A stretch of 41,214 bases of DNA from Mucilaginibacter frigoritolerans (GCF_007830615.1 NZ_VLLI01000022.1:1-41214); one strand, 5' to 3'; shown: positions 32,381 through 40,784, counted from the stretch's first letter. Made by a program: numbers and translations. Notes: generated from the letters alone by a model not told the origin.

Positions 32381-33082
32381 CTATTTAATCAGCTTTTCCA
32401 GATGGTAGTGTTGTAGTACCATGAAGCTTAAAAATGAAATAAGATCGACCAGTGCATGCGTAAGTATGAGCACTTTAATATTTCGGTACCATTGGTAATG
32501 TATGGCAAAAGCAACGCCGAAGCAAAATGTAAATATGGTTTGTGCAAGGCTGCCATAACGATAGTGCATCAGCGCAAAAAATAAAGCCGAAATAATTACC
32601 GGCATGTATTTGTTTTTAAACAATAGCTCCAGCCTGGGCACCAGGTAGCCACGGAATACAAGCTCTTCGGTAACGCCTGCCGTTATTGCACCGAAAAGAA
32701 CCAATGGCAGGCTTTGGGTTATTACTGTGAGCATTTGTATCGTCACACTGGGGTCGTCGTGATGGCCAAATAATTTCGGAATTGAACCTATTATGCCTGA
32801 GCCTATTTTAAGTAGAAATAGGGCACCAAGGGAAGCCGGATAAAACCAAAAGCCGTATGCTTTATCTTTCCATAGTAAAAAATCAGTCCCCTCTGCCTTG
32901 CGGGCATAAACATAAAGGATGGCTACCCAAAACCAAAAAAATAACCGGGAATAAAGGAGATATGGAATGGTGATTTTATATCCCCAAAAAAACAGATAGC
33001 CTATTAAAGGGTAAAACAACAGGGCTATTAATACCCCGCCAATTAAAATATTTTTATAGTGTTTGGCAGCTTCAACTTGCAT
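32381..33082 (-). CDS. CPBP (CAAX/Abi-type) intramembrane protease, 233 aa
   Basis: The family's motif 1 is TEELVFRGYLVPRLE (about 139-153), with the catalytic EE pair and the Arg. Motif 2 is SALFFALMHYRYG (about 166-178), with the catalytic His, and the third conserved site is LTHALVDLISFL near 210-221. Hydrophobic segments before and after give about six to eight membrane passes. Such enzymes cleave prenylated or other membrane peptides, and in bacteria often protect against bacteriocins; the substrate here is unknown. The frame is intact. Confidence 0.88.
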   Translation of the reverse strand: MQVEAAKHYKNILIGGVLIALLFYPLIGYLFFWGYKITIPYLLYSRLFFWFWVAILYVYARKAEGTDFLLWKDKAYGFWFYPASLGALFLLKIGSGIIGSIPKLFGHHDDPSVTIQMLTVITQSLPLVLFGAITAGVTEELVFRGYLVPRLELLFKNKYMPVIISALFFALMHYRYGSLAQTIFTFCFGVAFAIHYQWYRNIKVLILTHALVDLISFLSFMVLQHYHLEKLIK

Positions 33083-33134
33083 TAAGTGATAGGTTTTATT
33101 GGTGGCTAATGTAAATTAAATAATTAATACCCCA

Positions 33135-33165
33135 CAAAAAAAGCTCCCCGGTCTTCCGGAGAGCT
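33135..33165 (-). terminator. rho-independent terminator of the RRM gene
   Basis: On the minus strand AGCTCTCCGG, a 4-base loop (AAGA), and CCGGGGAGCT form a 10-bp stem with one mismatch, followed directly by seven T. It lies 31 bp past the stop codon of the RNA-binding protein gene. Confidence 0.9.
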
Positions 33166-33195
33166 TTTCCAACTTAAAAGAAAATTTATAGGATA

Positions 33196-33489
33196 TTAAT
33201 TACGCTTAAAACCACCGCCTCTATTGCCACCGCCGTTAAAACCCGGACCTTTGTCCTCGGCAACGTTAACGGTAATACGACGTCCGTAATAGCTTGCGCC
33301 ATTCATGCACCGTATGGCTTCTTTAGCTTCGTTGTCATTTACCATTTCAACAAAACCAAAACCCTTACTCTCTTTTGTTTCGCGGTCTTTTATAATCCTG
33401 AGCGATTTTACAGGCCCAAAATCACCAAAGACAGCAGTTAATTCAGCCTCATCCACCTCTAGTGGCAGGCCGGCAATAAATACTTTCAT
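33196..33489 (-). CDS. RNA-binding protein with one RRM, 97 aa
   Basis: RNP2 is VFIAGLP (about 3-9) and RNP1 is KGFGFVEM (about 42-49), with the usual IRCMNGASYYGRRITVN end of the fold. The C-terminal 20 residues are Gly/Asn-rich with Arg (GPGFNGGGNRGGGFKRN), like cold-inducible glycine-rich RNA-binding proteins. I chose ATG 33489 because the TACCTTTG promoter box at 33516-33509 would leave the longer start (33552) untranscribed. It has its own terminator. It probably acts as an RNA chaperone. Confidence 0.93.
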   Translation of the reverse strand: MKVFIAGLPLEVDEAELTAVFGDFGPVKSLRIIKDRETKESKGFGFVEMVNDNEAKEAIRCMNGASYYGRRITVNVAEDKGPGFNGGGNRGGGFKRN

Positions 33490-33508
33490 CAATGTTTTTT
33501 TATTTGTG

Positions 33509-33516
33509 CAAAGGTA
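33509..33516 (-). promoter_or_regulatory. -7 promoter box of the RRM gene
   Basis: On the minus strand TACCTTTG matches TAnnTTTG exactly, 20 bases before the ATG at 33489. A CTG 22 bases upstream is a possible -33 element, with one mismatch to TTG. It decides the start of the RRM gene. Confidence 0.7.
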
Positions 33517-33648
33517 CGCAAAATAAGCCATATTCCGGCAGCTTAAAGGCAAATCGTTAAGGATGAAGGGCTTTTATTACGTTAAAATTACTTTATAGGC
33601 AAGGGCAATGGTTAAAGGCTTTTGCATTGTATTTAAAACGTATTTGCC

Positions 33649-33823
33649 TCGTGCTGAGGGGACTCAGCCCGACAGGCGCTGTGCTGGTCGACCCTCTCTT
33701 TTGCAAGCAAAAAAGAGGGTGAAGAAATTTTTTTTTCTTTCCCTTTCTTTTCCCTCTTTACAACTTGTTGTAGAGAGGGATGCCGAGCGCAGCAATGGCA
33801 GGGTGAGTCAACTCTGCGAGCGA
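33649..33823. repeat. palindromic double-hairpin repeat, copy I
   Basis: The arms are GACTCAGCC (33661, one base off) and GGGTGAGTC (33801-33809). Main stems: TTTGCAAGCAAA in the first hairpin, far from the usual ACCGC stem, and ACAACTTGTTGT in the second. Both still pair. It lies between the RRM promoter and the convergent end of the small zinc-ribbon gene. Confidence 0.9.
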
Positions 33824-33837
33824 CAAACACTCTTTTA

Positions 33838-34068
33838 TTATTTACGCAAAAACAGCGGTACGGTTGCGGCATTGGTATCAATGGCAACGGTAAACCTATC
33901 GCCACAGTTTGGACAGTAAACGGTATTGCCTAAAATGGAATTAGCTACAGGCCTGGGTACGCTTTCTTCATAAAAAGCTGCAATGGCATTATCTATTGCT
34001 TTGGCTTGTTGCTCAATTTGATGATAGCACTCTGGGCATTTAAAAAACACCGAATAAAGGGGTTCCAT
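33838..34068 (-). CDS. small zinc-ribbon protein, 76 aa
   Basis: MEPLYSVFFKCPECYHQIEQ carries the first CPxC pair. VYCPNCGDRFTVAIDTNAAT carries the second, so a single zinc ribbon is formed around a helical insert (KAIDNAIAAFYEESVPRPVA). It is a member of the loosely related small CxxC proteins scattered in this window. Its stop lies 15 bp from palindromic repeat copy I. Function unknown. Confidence 0.65.
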   Translation of the reverse strand: MEPLYSVFFKCPECYHQIEQQAKAIDNAIAAFYEESVPRPVANSILGNTVYCPNCGDRFTVAIDTNAATVPLFLRK

Positions 34069-34463
34069 AATATTAATTTAAGAATTTGAATATCATCATT
34101 TAATTATAATGCCTGTGGGTATTACTTGTAAATGGTAAGCAAATATCAATTTTTAACCAATAAGTTGGTGTTAAAATAGGGTAACAAATTTATCAGCAGC
34201 GTTTTTTTTACCTGTAAATGCCATTTCTGTACGGCGTATTTCTTTTTACCGTAGGGATACTTAAGCTTGTTTTTTGTCATTTTTATCAGCATAAATTGTA
34301 AATACTAAGCCTTTATTAAGTAAAAAAGCTCCAATGTTAACTTAATATTACTACTGAAAATAAATTAACTTGAAATTTAATGTATTGTATAATAGGTATT
34401 TATATGGTTATTTATAGATAGTGTTTACCTGTTTTGTTGATTATTGGCTAAATGAACATGAAC
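34069..34463. other. AT-rich gap upstream of the phosphate operon
   Basis: No gene or RNA is seen here. It contains repeated words such as TTAACTT and AAATGTTAA on both strands. It holds the start region of the divergent zinc-ribbon gene and the distal part of the phosphate operon's regulatory region. Confidence 0.5.
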
Positions 34464-34536
34464 TTAACATTGTGGTAATATTACCAAATGTTAATATACT
34501 CTTAACATTGGGATAATGATGGGTGCGCACCTTTGA
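34464..34536 (+). promoter_or_regulatory. phosphate operon promoter with CTTAACATTG direct repeats
   Basis: CTTAACATTG occurs twice, at 34464-34473 and 34502-34511, 38 bases apart centre to centre; TGTTAATA at 34490-34497 is a further related word. The TTG ending the second copy (34509-34511) and CACCTTTG (34529-34536) are spaced 17 bases, fitting the Bacteroidota -33/-7 pattern with one mismatch. The direct repeat overlapping the -33 element is where an activator of PhoB type would be expected to bind. The binding protein is inferred. Confidence 0.55.
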
Positions 34537-34564
34537 AGCAAAATTTATTTAATCCTTAATGATT

Positions 34565-36031
34565 ATGAAAAAAACTTTTACAAAACTTTTTAGTGCAGGT
34601 CTACTATTAGGTTTAACGGTAATTGGTTTTGCTGCAAACGCGCAAACCACCTCATTAGCAGGTGACGCACAAACTGCTGCTCCGGTTGCCACTACAACAA
34701 CTGCTACTGCAATGCCGGTAGTGAAAAAAGAAACTAAATCAGCCGACGTAGATACTAAAGAAGTAAAAAAAGCTGACGATCCTGCTGATACTAGCTGGAA
34801 ACCACAAAGAAGATTATGGGGTTATGCATTTGGTGATGCTTATTATGATGCACATTCACCAGCTGTAACTTCAACTTTCGGTAAAGAAAACAACTACTAT
34901 CAAACTCCAACTTACCGTAACGCTTTCCAGTTCCGTCGTATTTATTTAGGTTATGATTATGATATAACCAAAAAATTCAAAGCTGAAGTATTATTAGCTA
35001 CTGAGCCAAACGAAAACACTATTCCTACATCATCAACTTCATCAGTTGTTAATGGTGATAACCTTGGTGACGGCAGAATGTCATTCTACATCAAAAACTT
35101 CAATTTAAGAACACGTGACGTTTGGAATGGTACAGATTTCGTGATTGGTGAAATGAGCACTCCGGGTTTCGCTTTAAATGAGTCAGGAACTAACGCTCCA
35201 ACTTCACTTTCGGAAGCAACCTGGTCATACCGCTCAGTTGAAAGAACTATTACCGACTTCCACAAAAACAACTCATATGATGTTGGTGCTGCTTTACAAG
35301 GTACTTTTGATCCAAAAACTAAAAACTTTGGTTACGTAGCTATGGTTGGTGATAACACACAAGCTACCTTAACTACTGTTTACAATCCTAACAGCGGTTT
35401 AAGTGCAACTAACCCTAACCCAAATACAGGTTTCTTTAAAATATTTTATGGTGACCTTTGGGGTAAATTCTTCGACAAGCATTTATACTTAGATTTATAT
35501 GCAGATTATGCAAAAACTTCATCTACTTTAACCGCTCAGGCAACAACAACTACTTTAGTTGGCCCGCAAGAGCATAACATGTTTAAAGGTTTTGCAGCAT
35601 ATACTACTAAATTATTTACAGTAGGTGTTGAAGCTTATACTCAAAAAATTGAGAATGCAGCCCTTAACACTACCACTAAAGCTGCTGAAGGTGCAACGGT
35701 AAACGCTATTTCACTTTGGGTACGTGGTGCAATTGTTGAAAACAAATGGAGCTACTTCGCTCGTTTCGATTCTTACAATCCTGATACTAAATTTGTTAGT
35801 GGTGATAAATATTCAACTGTTTATACTAACTACAGCTCTTATGATCCAACAGTTAAAGAACAGTTTTATACATTCGGTTTAGATTATACTCCGGCTAAAA
35901 ACATTCACTTTATGCCAAACGTATGGTTTACAAGATACACCGATCAGTATGCTACTACTAACACCTCATACACTCCTGATAACCATACTTTAGTTTACAG
36001 GTTAACTTTCTTCTTCACTTTTGGTAAATAA
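34565..36031 (+). CDS. outer-membrane porin of the phosphate operon, 488 aa
   Basis: The signal peptide MKKTFTKLFSAGLLLGLTVI (then GFAANAQ) is followed by a 50-residue Ala/Thr/Lys-rich segment and a long beta-barrel of Porin_O_P/OprO-like appearance (FQFRRIYLGYDYDITKKF, RMSFYIKNFNLRTRDVWN, FFDKHLYLDLYADYAKTSST). It ends on an aromatic-rich strand (YRLTFFFTFGK). I chose ATG 34565 over 34559 because it begins the signal peptide directly. It is the first gene of the pst cluster and should let phosphate across the outer membrane. Codons are strongly biased (CCA, GGT, GCT), as in highly expressed genes. Confidence 0.8.
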   Translation: MKKTFTKLFSAGLLLGLTVIGFAANAQTTSLAGDAQTAAPVATTTTATAMPVVKKETKSADVDTKEVKKADDPADTSWKPQRRLWGYAFGDAYYDAHSPAVTSTFGKENNYYQTPTYRNAFQFRRIYLGYDYDITKKFKAEVLLATEPNENTIPTSSTSSVVNGDNLGDGRMSFYIKNFNLRTRDVWNGTDFVIGEMSTPGFALNESGTNAPTSLSEATWSYRSVERTITDFHKNNSYDVGAALQGTFDPKTKNFGYVAMVGDNTQATLTTVYNPNSGLSATNPNPNTGFFKIFYGDLWGKFFDKHLYLDLYADYAKTSSTLTAQATTTTLVGPQEHNMFKGFAAYTTKLFTVGVEAYTQKIENAALNTTTKAAEGATVNAISLWVRGAIVENKWSYFARFDSYNPDTKFVSGDKYSTVYTNYSSYDPTVKEQFYTFGLDYTPAKNIHFMPNVWFTRYTDQYATTNTSYTPDNHTLVYRLTFFFTFGK

Positions 36032-36081
36032 TAAAAAGTAAATAATTAAGGGGCTAATCATTTAAAAACAAAAAACAAACC

Positions 36082-37131
36082 ATGAAAGTAATTAAAAGTT
36101 TACAGTTAGCAATTGTTGCCATAGCCGCAAGTTGCATAACTTTATCAGCTTCGGCTCAGGATAATACTTTGTTAGGCGCGGGCAGTACATTTGTGTACCC
36201 GTTATTTTCAAAGATATTTGCTGAGTATGGCAAAACACACGATGTAAAAGTTAATTACCAGTCAATAGGCTCTGGTGGTGGTATATTACAGTTAACGAAC
36301 AAAACAGTTGATTTCGGCGGTTCTGATGCCCCCTTAAATGCAGAACAAGCTAAAAAAATTGGTGTTCCTGTACTACACATCCCAATGGCTTCAGGCGCTG
36401 TTGTTGTTACTTATAATGTACCAGGTGTAAAAGGTACCTTAAAATTAACCGGTAAAGATTTGGCTGATATTTATTTAGGCAAAATCACTAACTGGAACAG
36501 CGGCGAAATTAAAGCTACTAACCCTGGTGCTAACCTGCCTGATCTTCCAATTGTTGTTATCCACCGTTCAGACGGTAGCGGTACCTCATTCATCTTTACT
36601 GATTATTTAACAAAAGTAAATCCTGAGTGGGCCTCAAAAATTGGAAAAGCTTCTGCCGTTAACTGGCCAGCCGGTTTAGGCGGTAAAGGTAACGAAGGTG
36701 TTGCCGGTTTAGTAAAACAAACTCCTGGTGCAATTGGCTACAATGAGTTGGCTTATGCTATCCAAAACAAAATGGCTTATGCTGATGTACAGAACAAGAG
36801 CGGTAAGTTTATCACTCCAACGCTGGAAACTACTACATTATCAAGCAATGTTGAATTGCCTGCAAATGCTGAAGTATCATTAACCAATACTGATAACCCT
36901 AAAGGTTACCCTATTACCAGCTTTACCTGGGCTTTAATTTACAAAGAACAAAAATACAGCGATCGTTCTGCTGCCCGTGCTAAAACGGTGTTAACATTAT
37001 TATGGTATAACATTCACGAAGGTCAGAAAAACTGCGCTCCGTTAAATTATGCTCCGCTTTCAAAATCAGCAGTAAAAGTTGCTGAGAAAATTTTGAAATC
37101 AGCTACTTACGACGGTAAAGCAATATTATAA
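36082..37131 (+). CDS. pstS: periplasmic phosphate-binding protein PstS, 349 aa
   Basis: A signal peptide (LQLAIVAIAASCITLSASAQ) is followed by the PstS fold: LLGAGSTFVYPLFSKIFAEY (phosphate-site Ser/Thr), NYQSIGSGGGILQLTNKTVD, FGGSDAPLN, and VVIHRSDGSGTSFIFTDYLT (the Arg and Ser/Gly loop holding phosphate). AVNWPAGLGGKGNEGVAGLV and ITSFTWALIY complete it. It captures phosphate for the PstCAB transporter. It follows the porin by 50 bp. A 13-bp hairpin after it probably keeps its message more abundant than the membrane genes. Confidence 0.97.
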   Translation: MKVIKSLQLAIVAIAASCITLSASAQDNTLLGAGSTFVYPLFSKIFAEYGKTHDVKVNYQSIGSGGGILQLTNKTVDFGGSDAPLNAEQAKKIGVPVLHIPMASGAVVVTYNVPGVKGTLKLTGKDLADIYLGKITNWNSGEIKATNPGANLPDLPIVVIHRSDGSGTSFIFTDYLTKVNPEWASKIGKASAVNWPAGLGGKGNEGVAGLVKQTPGAIGYNELAYAIQNKMAYADVQNKSGKFITPTLETTTLSSNVELPANAEVSLTNTDNPKGYPITSFTWALIYKEQKYSDRSAARAKTVLTLLWYNIHEGQKNCAPLNYAPLSKSAVKVAEKILKSATYDGKAIL

Positions 37132-37179
37132 TTATTGAGTTATTGATTTATTTAATCAGTACATTTAATAACAAACACA

Positions 37180-37220
37180 CACAATTACCAGTATCTGCCA
37201 AAGCGGGACTGGTAATTGTG
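37180..37220 (+). promoter_or_regulatory. 13-bp intercistronic hairpin between pstS and pstC
   Basis: CACAATTACCAGT (37180-37192) pairs perfectly with ACTGGTAATTGTG (37208-37220) across a 15-base loop. The following bases are not a T run, so it is less a terminator than a stabilising or attenuating hairpin. It sits between the abundant binding protein gene and the membrane genes. Confidence 0.75.
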
Positions 37221-37288
37221 TTGTATAACCTGGCTTAAATTTTTGCGGACAAGGCCTTCGCAAAGCGATAAATAAGAAACTTATTTTT

Positions 37289-38206
37289 ATGACAAAAAAT
37301 AAAAGATTAGACCTCTCGTACACCCAAATGAAATGGGAAACCGTTTTCAGGCGGATACTGGTAATAATGAGTGTTTTGTTGCTGTTACTGGTTGTGGGTA
37401 TTCTGATAACACTTATTGTGCAGTCAATGCCATCTATAAAATCATTGGGCATTGGCTTTTTATGGGGTAAAATATGGGATCCGGTTAGTAATATTTACGG
37501 GGCCTATCCATTTTTAATAGGTACGCTGCTTACTTCATTTACAGCGTTACTAATCTCTGTCCCATTCTCATATGCTATATCAATTTATTTGGGTGAGTAT
37601 AATCCAAAAGGATGGCTGTCAAACCTGTTAAAAAACAGTATTGAGTTAATTGCCGCTGTACCATCCATTATTTATGGTTTTTGGGGATTATTTGTACTGG
37701 TACCGGTTATCCGCACGTTTGAGGCTAAAATTCACATTGCCCCTTACGGTGTAGGTATCTTTACCTCATCATTAGTACTGGCGGTTATGATTATCCCTTA
37801 TGCAGCATCATTAGGCATTACGCTTATCCGTATGGTGCCATCGCCCTTAAAAGAAGGCGCTTATGCACTGGGAGCAACCCGTTTTGAGGTTATCCGCAGT
37901 GTGATAATGCCGTATACACGTTCAGGTTTATTTGCGGGTGTGCTTTTGTCATTGGGCCGTGCCCTTGGCGAAACCATGGCAGTAACCATGCTGATTGGGA
38001 ATACAAGTACTATTGCCAATAGCTTTAAAGAGATTTTTTTCGGTCCGGGAAATACTATGGCTTCTGTTATTGCCAATGAGTTTACCGAGGCCGATCACAC
38101 GGTGTATCTTTCGGCCCTTATTGAGCTGGGCCTGGTGCTGTTTTTTGTAACAGTGATCATTAACCTTATAGGCAAACGTATCATCACTAAATTTACTAAT
38201 CACTAA
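37289..38206 (+). CDS. pstC: phosphate ABC transporter permease PstC, 305 aa
   Basis: One of the two membrane channels of the Pst importer. The length and six hydrophobic segments fit. IELIAAVPSIIYGFWGLFVL is the characteristic family stretch, and the ABC-binding loop is KEGAYALGATRFEVIRSVIM (EAA motif, about 190-209), followed by GLFAGVLLSLGRALGETMAV (A-L-G-E-T-M-A-V is the PstC hallmark). It ends 4 bp before pstA. The start ATG 37289 is followed by a short charged tail (MTKNKRLDLSYTQMKWETVF). Confidence 0.97.
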   Translation: MTKNKRLDLSYTQMKWETVFRRILVIMSVLLLLLVVGILITLIVQSMPSIKSLGIGFLWGKIWDPVSNIYGAYPFLIGTLLTSFTALLISVPFSYAISIYLGEYNPKGWLSNLLKNSIELIAAVPSIIYGFWGLFVLVPVIRTFEAKIHIAPYGVGIFTSSLVLAVMIIPYAASLGITLIRMVPSPLKEGAYALGATRFEVIRSVIMPYTRSGLFAGVLLSLGRALGETMAVTMLIGNTSTIANSFKEIFFGPGNTMASVIANEFTEADHTVYLSALIELGLVLFFVTVIINLIGKRIITKFTNH

Positions 38207-38210
38207 GCCG

Positions 38211-39056
38211 ATGGACGCACGTATAGGAATAAGAAATACCAAGAGTATTTTATTTAAAGGGCTGATAGTGTTTTTGGCCTTTGTAATTACCCTGCCCTTA
38301 ATTGTGGTATTGCTGTATATTATTAAACAAGGTATTTTCCAGGTAAACTGGCACTTTTTAACCCATGTACCGGCACCGGTTGGTGAAACCGGCGGTGGTA
38401 TCAGCAATGCTTTGGTTGGTAGTTTAATTATTGTATTAATGTCATCAGTAGTAGCTATACCGGTTGGTATACTATCGGGCATTTATCTGAGCGAAAATCC
38501 GCATACCAAACTGGCCTACTACTCGGGCCTGTGTGTTGATATTTTGCAGGGTGTACCATCCATTGTAGTAGGTATAGTAGTTTACTTCTGGATAGTGAAG
38601 CCGCTGGGAACCTTCAGCGCCATATCGGGTAGTATAGCTTTAGCCATTATGATGTTGCCGATAGTGATCCGATCAACCGAGCAAACGCTGCGCCTGTTGC
38701 CGCCATCGCTTAAAGAGGCTGCCTTATCGTTAGGTGTGCCTTATCACCGTGTAATATTAAAGGTAATTGTGCCTTGCGGCTTTGCAGGTATATTATCGGG
38801 CATAATGCTGTCCATAGCGCGTATTATTGGCGAAACGGCACCGTTGCTGTTTACTGCTTTTGGTAACCCGTACTTAACTACCGCCATCACCAAACCGATG
38901 GAAACCCTGCCCCACCTCATATACACTTATGCAACCAGCCCGTATGATGACTGGCATAACCTGGCCTGGGGAGCATCATTTATACTATTAATGTTTGTGT
39001 TAATTTTAAACATATTTACAAAACTGATTACAAGAAAATGGAACATACAGTTGTAA
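38211..39056 (+). CDS. pstA: phosphate ABC transporter permease PstA, 281 aa
   Basis: The partner channel of PstC. GGGISNALVGSLIIVLMSSV, then LQGVPSIVVGIVVYFWIV, and the EAA loop LKEAALSLGVPYHRVILKVI (about 166-185) are all typical. IARIIGETAPLLFTAFGNPY is the PstA hallmark (G-E-T-A-P-L-L-x-T-A). It begins 4 bp after pstC and overlaps pstB by 19 bases, so the three are translated together. Confidence 0.97.
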   Translation: MDARIGIRNTKSILFKGLIVFLAFVITLPLIVVLLYIIKQGIFQVNWHFLTHVPAPVGETGGGISNALVGSLIIVLMSSVVAIPVGILSGIYLSENPHTKLAYYSGLCVDILQGVPSIVVGIVVYFWIVKPLGTFSAISGSIALAIMMLPIVIRSTEQTLRLLPPSLKEAALSLGVPYHRVILKVIVPCGFAGILSGIMLSIARIIGETAPLLFTAFGNPYLTTAITKPMETLPHLIYTYATSPYDDWHNLAWGASFILLMFVLILNIFTKLITRKWNIQL

Positions 39057-39796
39057 GCGCTAATAAATTTAATGCCTGGTTTGGCGATAACCACGTGGTA
39101 AAAGATGTATCTATCGGCATCGAAAAAAACCAGGTGATTGCTGTTATGGGCCCTTCAGGCTGCGGTAAAACTACTTTTTTACGCTGCATTAACCGCATGC
39201 ACGAACTAATACCCGGCGCTACTGCTAAAGGTAGTTTAAAGTTATATGATGATGAGGTTTATACCATGAACCCCATTTACGTACGCTATAAAATTGGTAT
39301 GGTTTTTCAACGCCCAAACCCGTTTCCAAACCTTAGCATTTATGATAACGTAATAGCAGGTTATAAGCTTAACGGCCTTAAAGTTGCCAAAGCCGAGCAG
39401 GATCGTATTGTAGAGAAATCATTAACATCAGCCGCTTTGTGGAACGAGGTTAAAGATTCACTGCATAAAAAAGGTACTTTTTTGTCAGGCGGTCAGCAGC
39501 AGCGTTTGTGTATTGCACGCGCCATTGCTATGGAGCCCGAAGTAATTTTGTTTGATGAACCAACATCCGCACTCGACCCTATATCTACCTCGAGCGTTGA
39601 ACAGTTGTTTCACGAACTGAAAGAGAACTATACCCTGATTATTGTTACCCACAACATGCAGCAGGCTGCACGTGTGAGCGACAAAACAGCGTTCTTTTAC
39701 ATGGGCGAACTGGTGGAGTTTGACGTTACCAAGAAAATGTTTACCGCACCAAGCGACGTACGTACACAAAACTATATTACCGGAAGGTTTAGTTAA
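39038..39796 (+). CDS. pstB: phosphate ABC transporter ATPase PstB, 252 aa
   Basis: Walker A GPSGCGKTTFLRCINRMHEL (about 34-53), Q-loop FQRPNPFPNLSIYDNV, ABC signature LSGGQQQRLCIARAIA (about 149-164), Walker B VILFDEPTSALDP (about 169-181) and H-loop IIVTHNMQQAARVSD (about 203-217) are all present. It powers phosphate uptake through PstCA. The start codon at 39038 lies inside pstA. The frame is complete and normal in length. The 125-base gap that follows, before phoU, contains simple repeated words (GATTAGTTTATTAAG and relatives). Confidence 0.98.
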   Translation: MEHTVVSANKFNAWFGDNHVVKDVSIGIEKNQVIAVMGPSGCGKTTFLRCINRMHELIPGATAKGSLKLYDDEVYTMNPIYVRYKIGMVFQRPNPFPNLSIYDNVIAGYKLNGLKVAKAEQDRIVEKSLTSAALWNEVKDSLHKKGTFLSGGQQQRLCIARAIAMEPEVILFDEPTSALDPISTSSVEQLFHELKENYTLIIVTHNMQQAARVSDKTAFFYMGELVEFDVTKKMFTAPSDVRTQNYITGRFS

Positions 39797-39921
39797 TTTT
39801 TGGTTGATTGGGTTGATTAGTTTATTAAGTTGAGAGGTTGAAAAGCTAATCACTTAAAAATAAAAACTACTCACCTAATAAACCTAGTAAACCACTCACT
39901 TTAATTTTTAAAATAAAAATT

Positions 39922-40605
39922 ATGACACCATTAGAAAACGAAATTACCGCGCTCAAAAAAGAGATTATCAATATGTGGATCCTTGTTCAGTCGCAATTGA
40001 ATAAGGCTAAGGAGGCTATGGTAAGCTTTGATAAGGACCTTGCCCGCGAGGTTTTGGTTAAAGAAAAGCGCGTAAACTCATACGAGCTTAAAATTGATTT
40101 GGATTGCGAAAATATTTTTGCCCTTTACTGCCCTGTAGCGGTTGATTTGCGCTTTTTATTGGCAGCACTTAAAATAAATACCAATTTGGAGCGTATAGGT
40201 GATATAGCTGCCGGGATTGCTATTTACGTGGTAGAATCTACCGTAAACTTTGATGTGAAGGCTTTGGAAAGCACATCACTTTTACGCATGTATGATGAGG
40301 CCGTGAATATTTTAACAGATACACGCACCGCATTTGAAAAAGAAGATACCATGCTTGCCCGCAGCATATTTAAACGTGATGACGTGCTGGATGATATTAA
40401 CGAAGCAGCCCCGGTTGCAGTTGCTGAAGTGATTAAGGGCGATTTAAACAGCATCCCCGAGGCACTTTACATTTTATCTATCATCCGTAAGCTGGAGCGT
40501 GTTGGCGATCAGTCAAAAAATATAGCCGAAGAGATTATATTTTATGTAGAGGCCAAAATATTAAAGCACCAGGAAAGCAGTCAGCGCGATCTGGAAGGCG
40601 AATAG
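39922..40605 (+). CDS. phoU: phosphate signalling protein PhoU, 227 aa
   Basis: PhoU links the Pst transporter to the PhoR/PhoB sensor and keeps uptake in check. Two similar three-helix halves are visible: LKINTNLERIGDIAAGIAIY (first E-R-I-G-D metal motif) and SIIRKLERVGDQSKNIAEEI (second, E-R-V-G-D). The length is normal for the family. It is the last gene of the cluster, 125 bp after pstB and followed by a terminator. No phoR/phoB pair is in the window. Confidence 0.95.
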   Translation: MTPLENEITALKKEIINMWILVQSQLNKAKEAMVSFDKDLAREVLVKEKRVNSYELKIDLDCENIFALYCPVAVDLRFLLAALKINTNLERIGDIAAGIAIYVVESTVNFDVKALESTSLLRMYDEAVNILTDTRTAFEKEDTMLARSIFKRDDVLDDINEAAPVAVAEVIKGDLNSIPEALYILSIIRKLERVGDQSKNIAEEIIFYVEAKILKHQESSQRDLEGE

Positions 40606-40693
40606 TATTTACGATTTTTGATTTACGATTTACGATTTTTTTTAAAACGATATTAAAGGTAATCAATAGGTTTACTTTGATTAATAAATGAGG

Positions 40694-40730
40694 AACAAAG
40701 CGGGTAGAGATATCCGCTTTTGTTGTTTGG
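40694..40730 (+). terminator. terminator of the phosphate operon
   Basis: AACAAAGCGG (40694-40703) pairs with CCGCTTTTGTT (40714-40724) with one bulged T, across a 10-base loop; TGTTTGG follows. It lies 89 bp past phoU. Before it, 40615-40640 is a tandem run of GATTTAC words. Confidence 0.65.
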
Positions 40731-40784
40731 GGGGATGTGTAGTCAGAGACTACAGGCATAGTGGTCCGAAGTCGGAGACTATTA

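Noticed and set aside
5636..33823. CRISPR array as an explanation of the repeats
   Set aside because: The copies are kilobases apart, palindromic and not separated by uniform spacers; no cas gene is present.
34069..34558. riboswitch or tRNA in the long AT-rich gap before the phosphate operon
   Set aside because: No T-loop, anticodon arm or known riboswitch core is visible; the gap is better explained as regulatory DNA.
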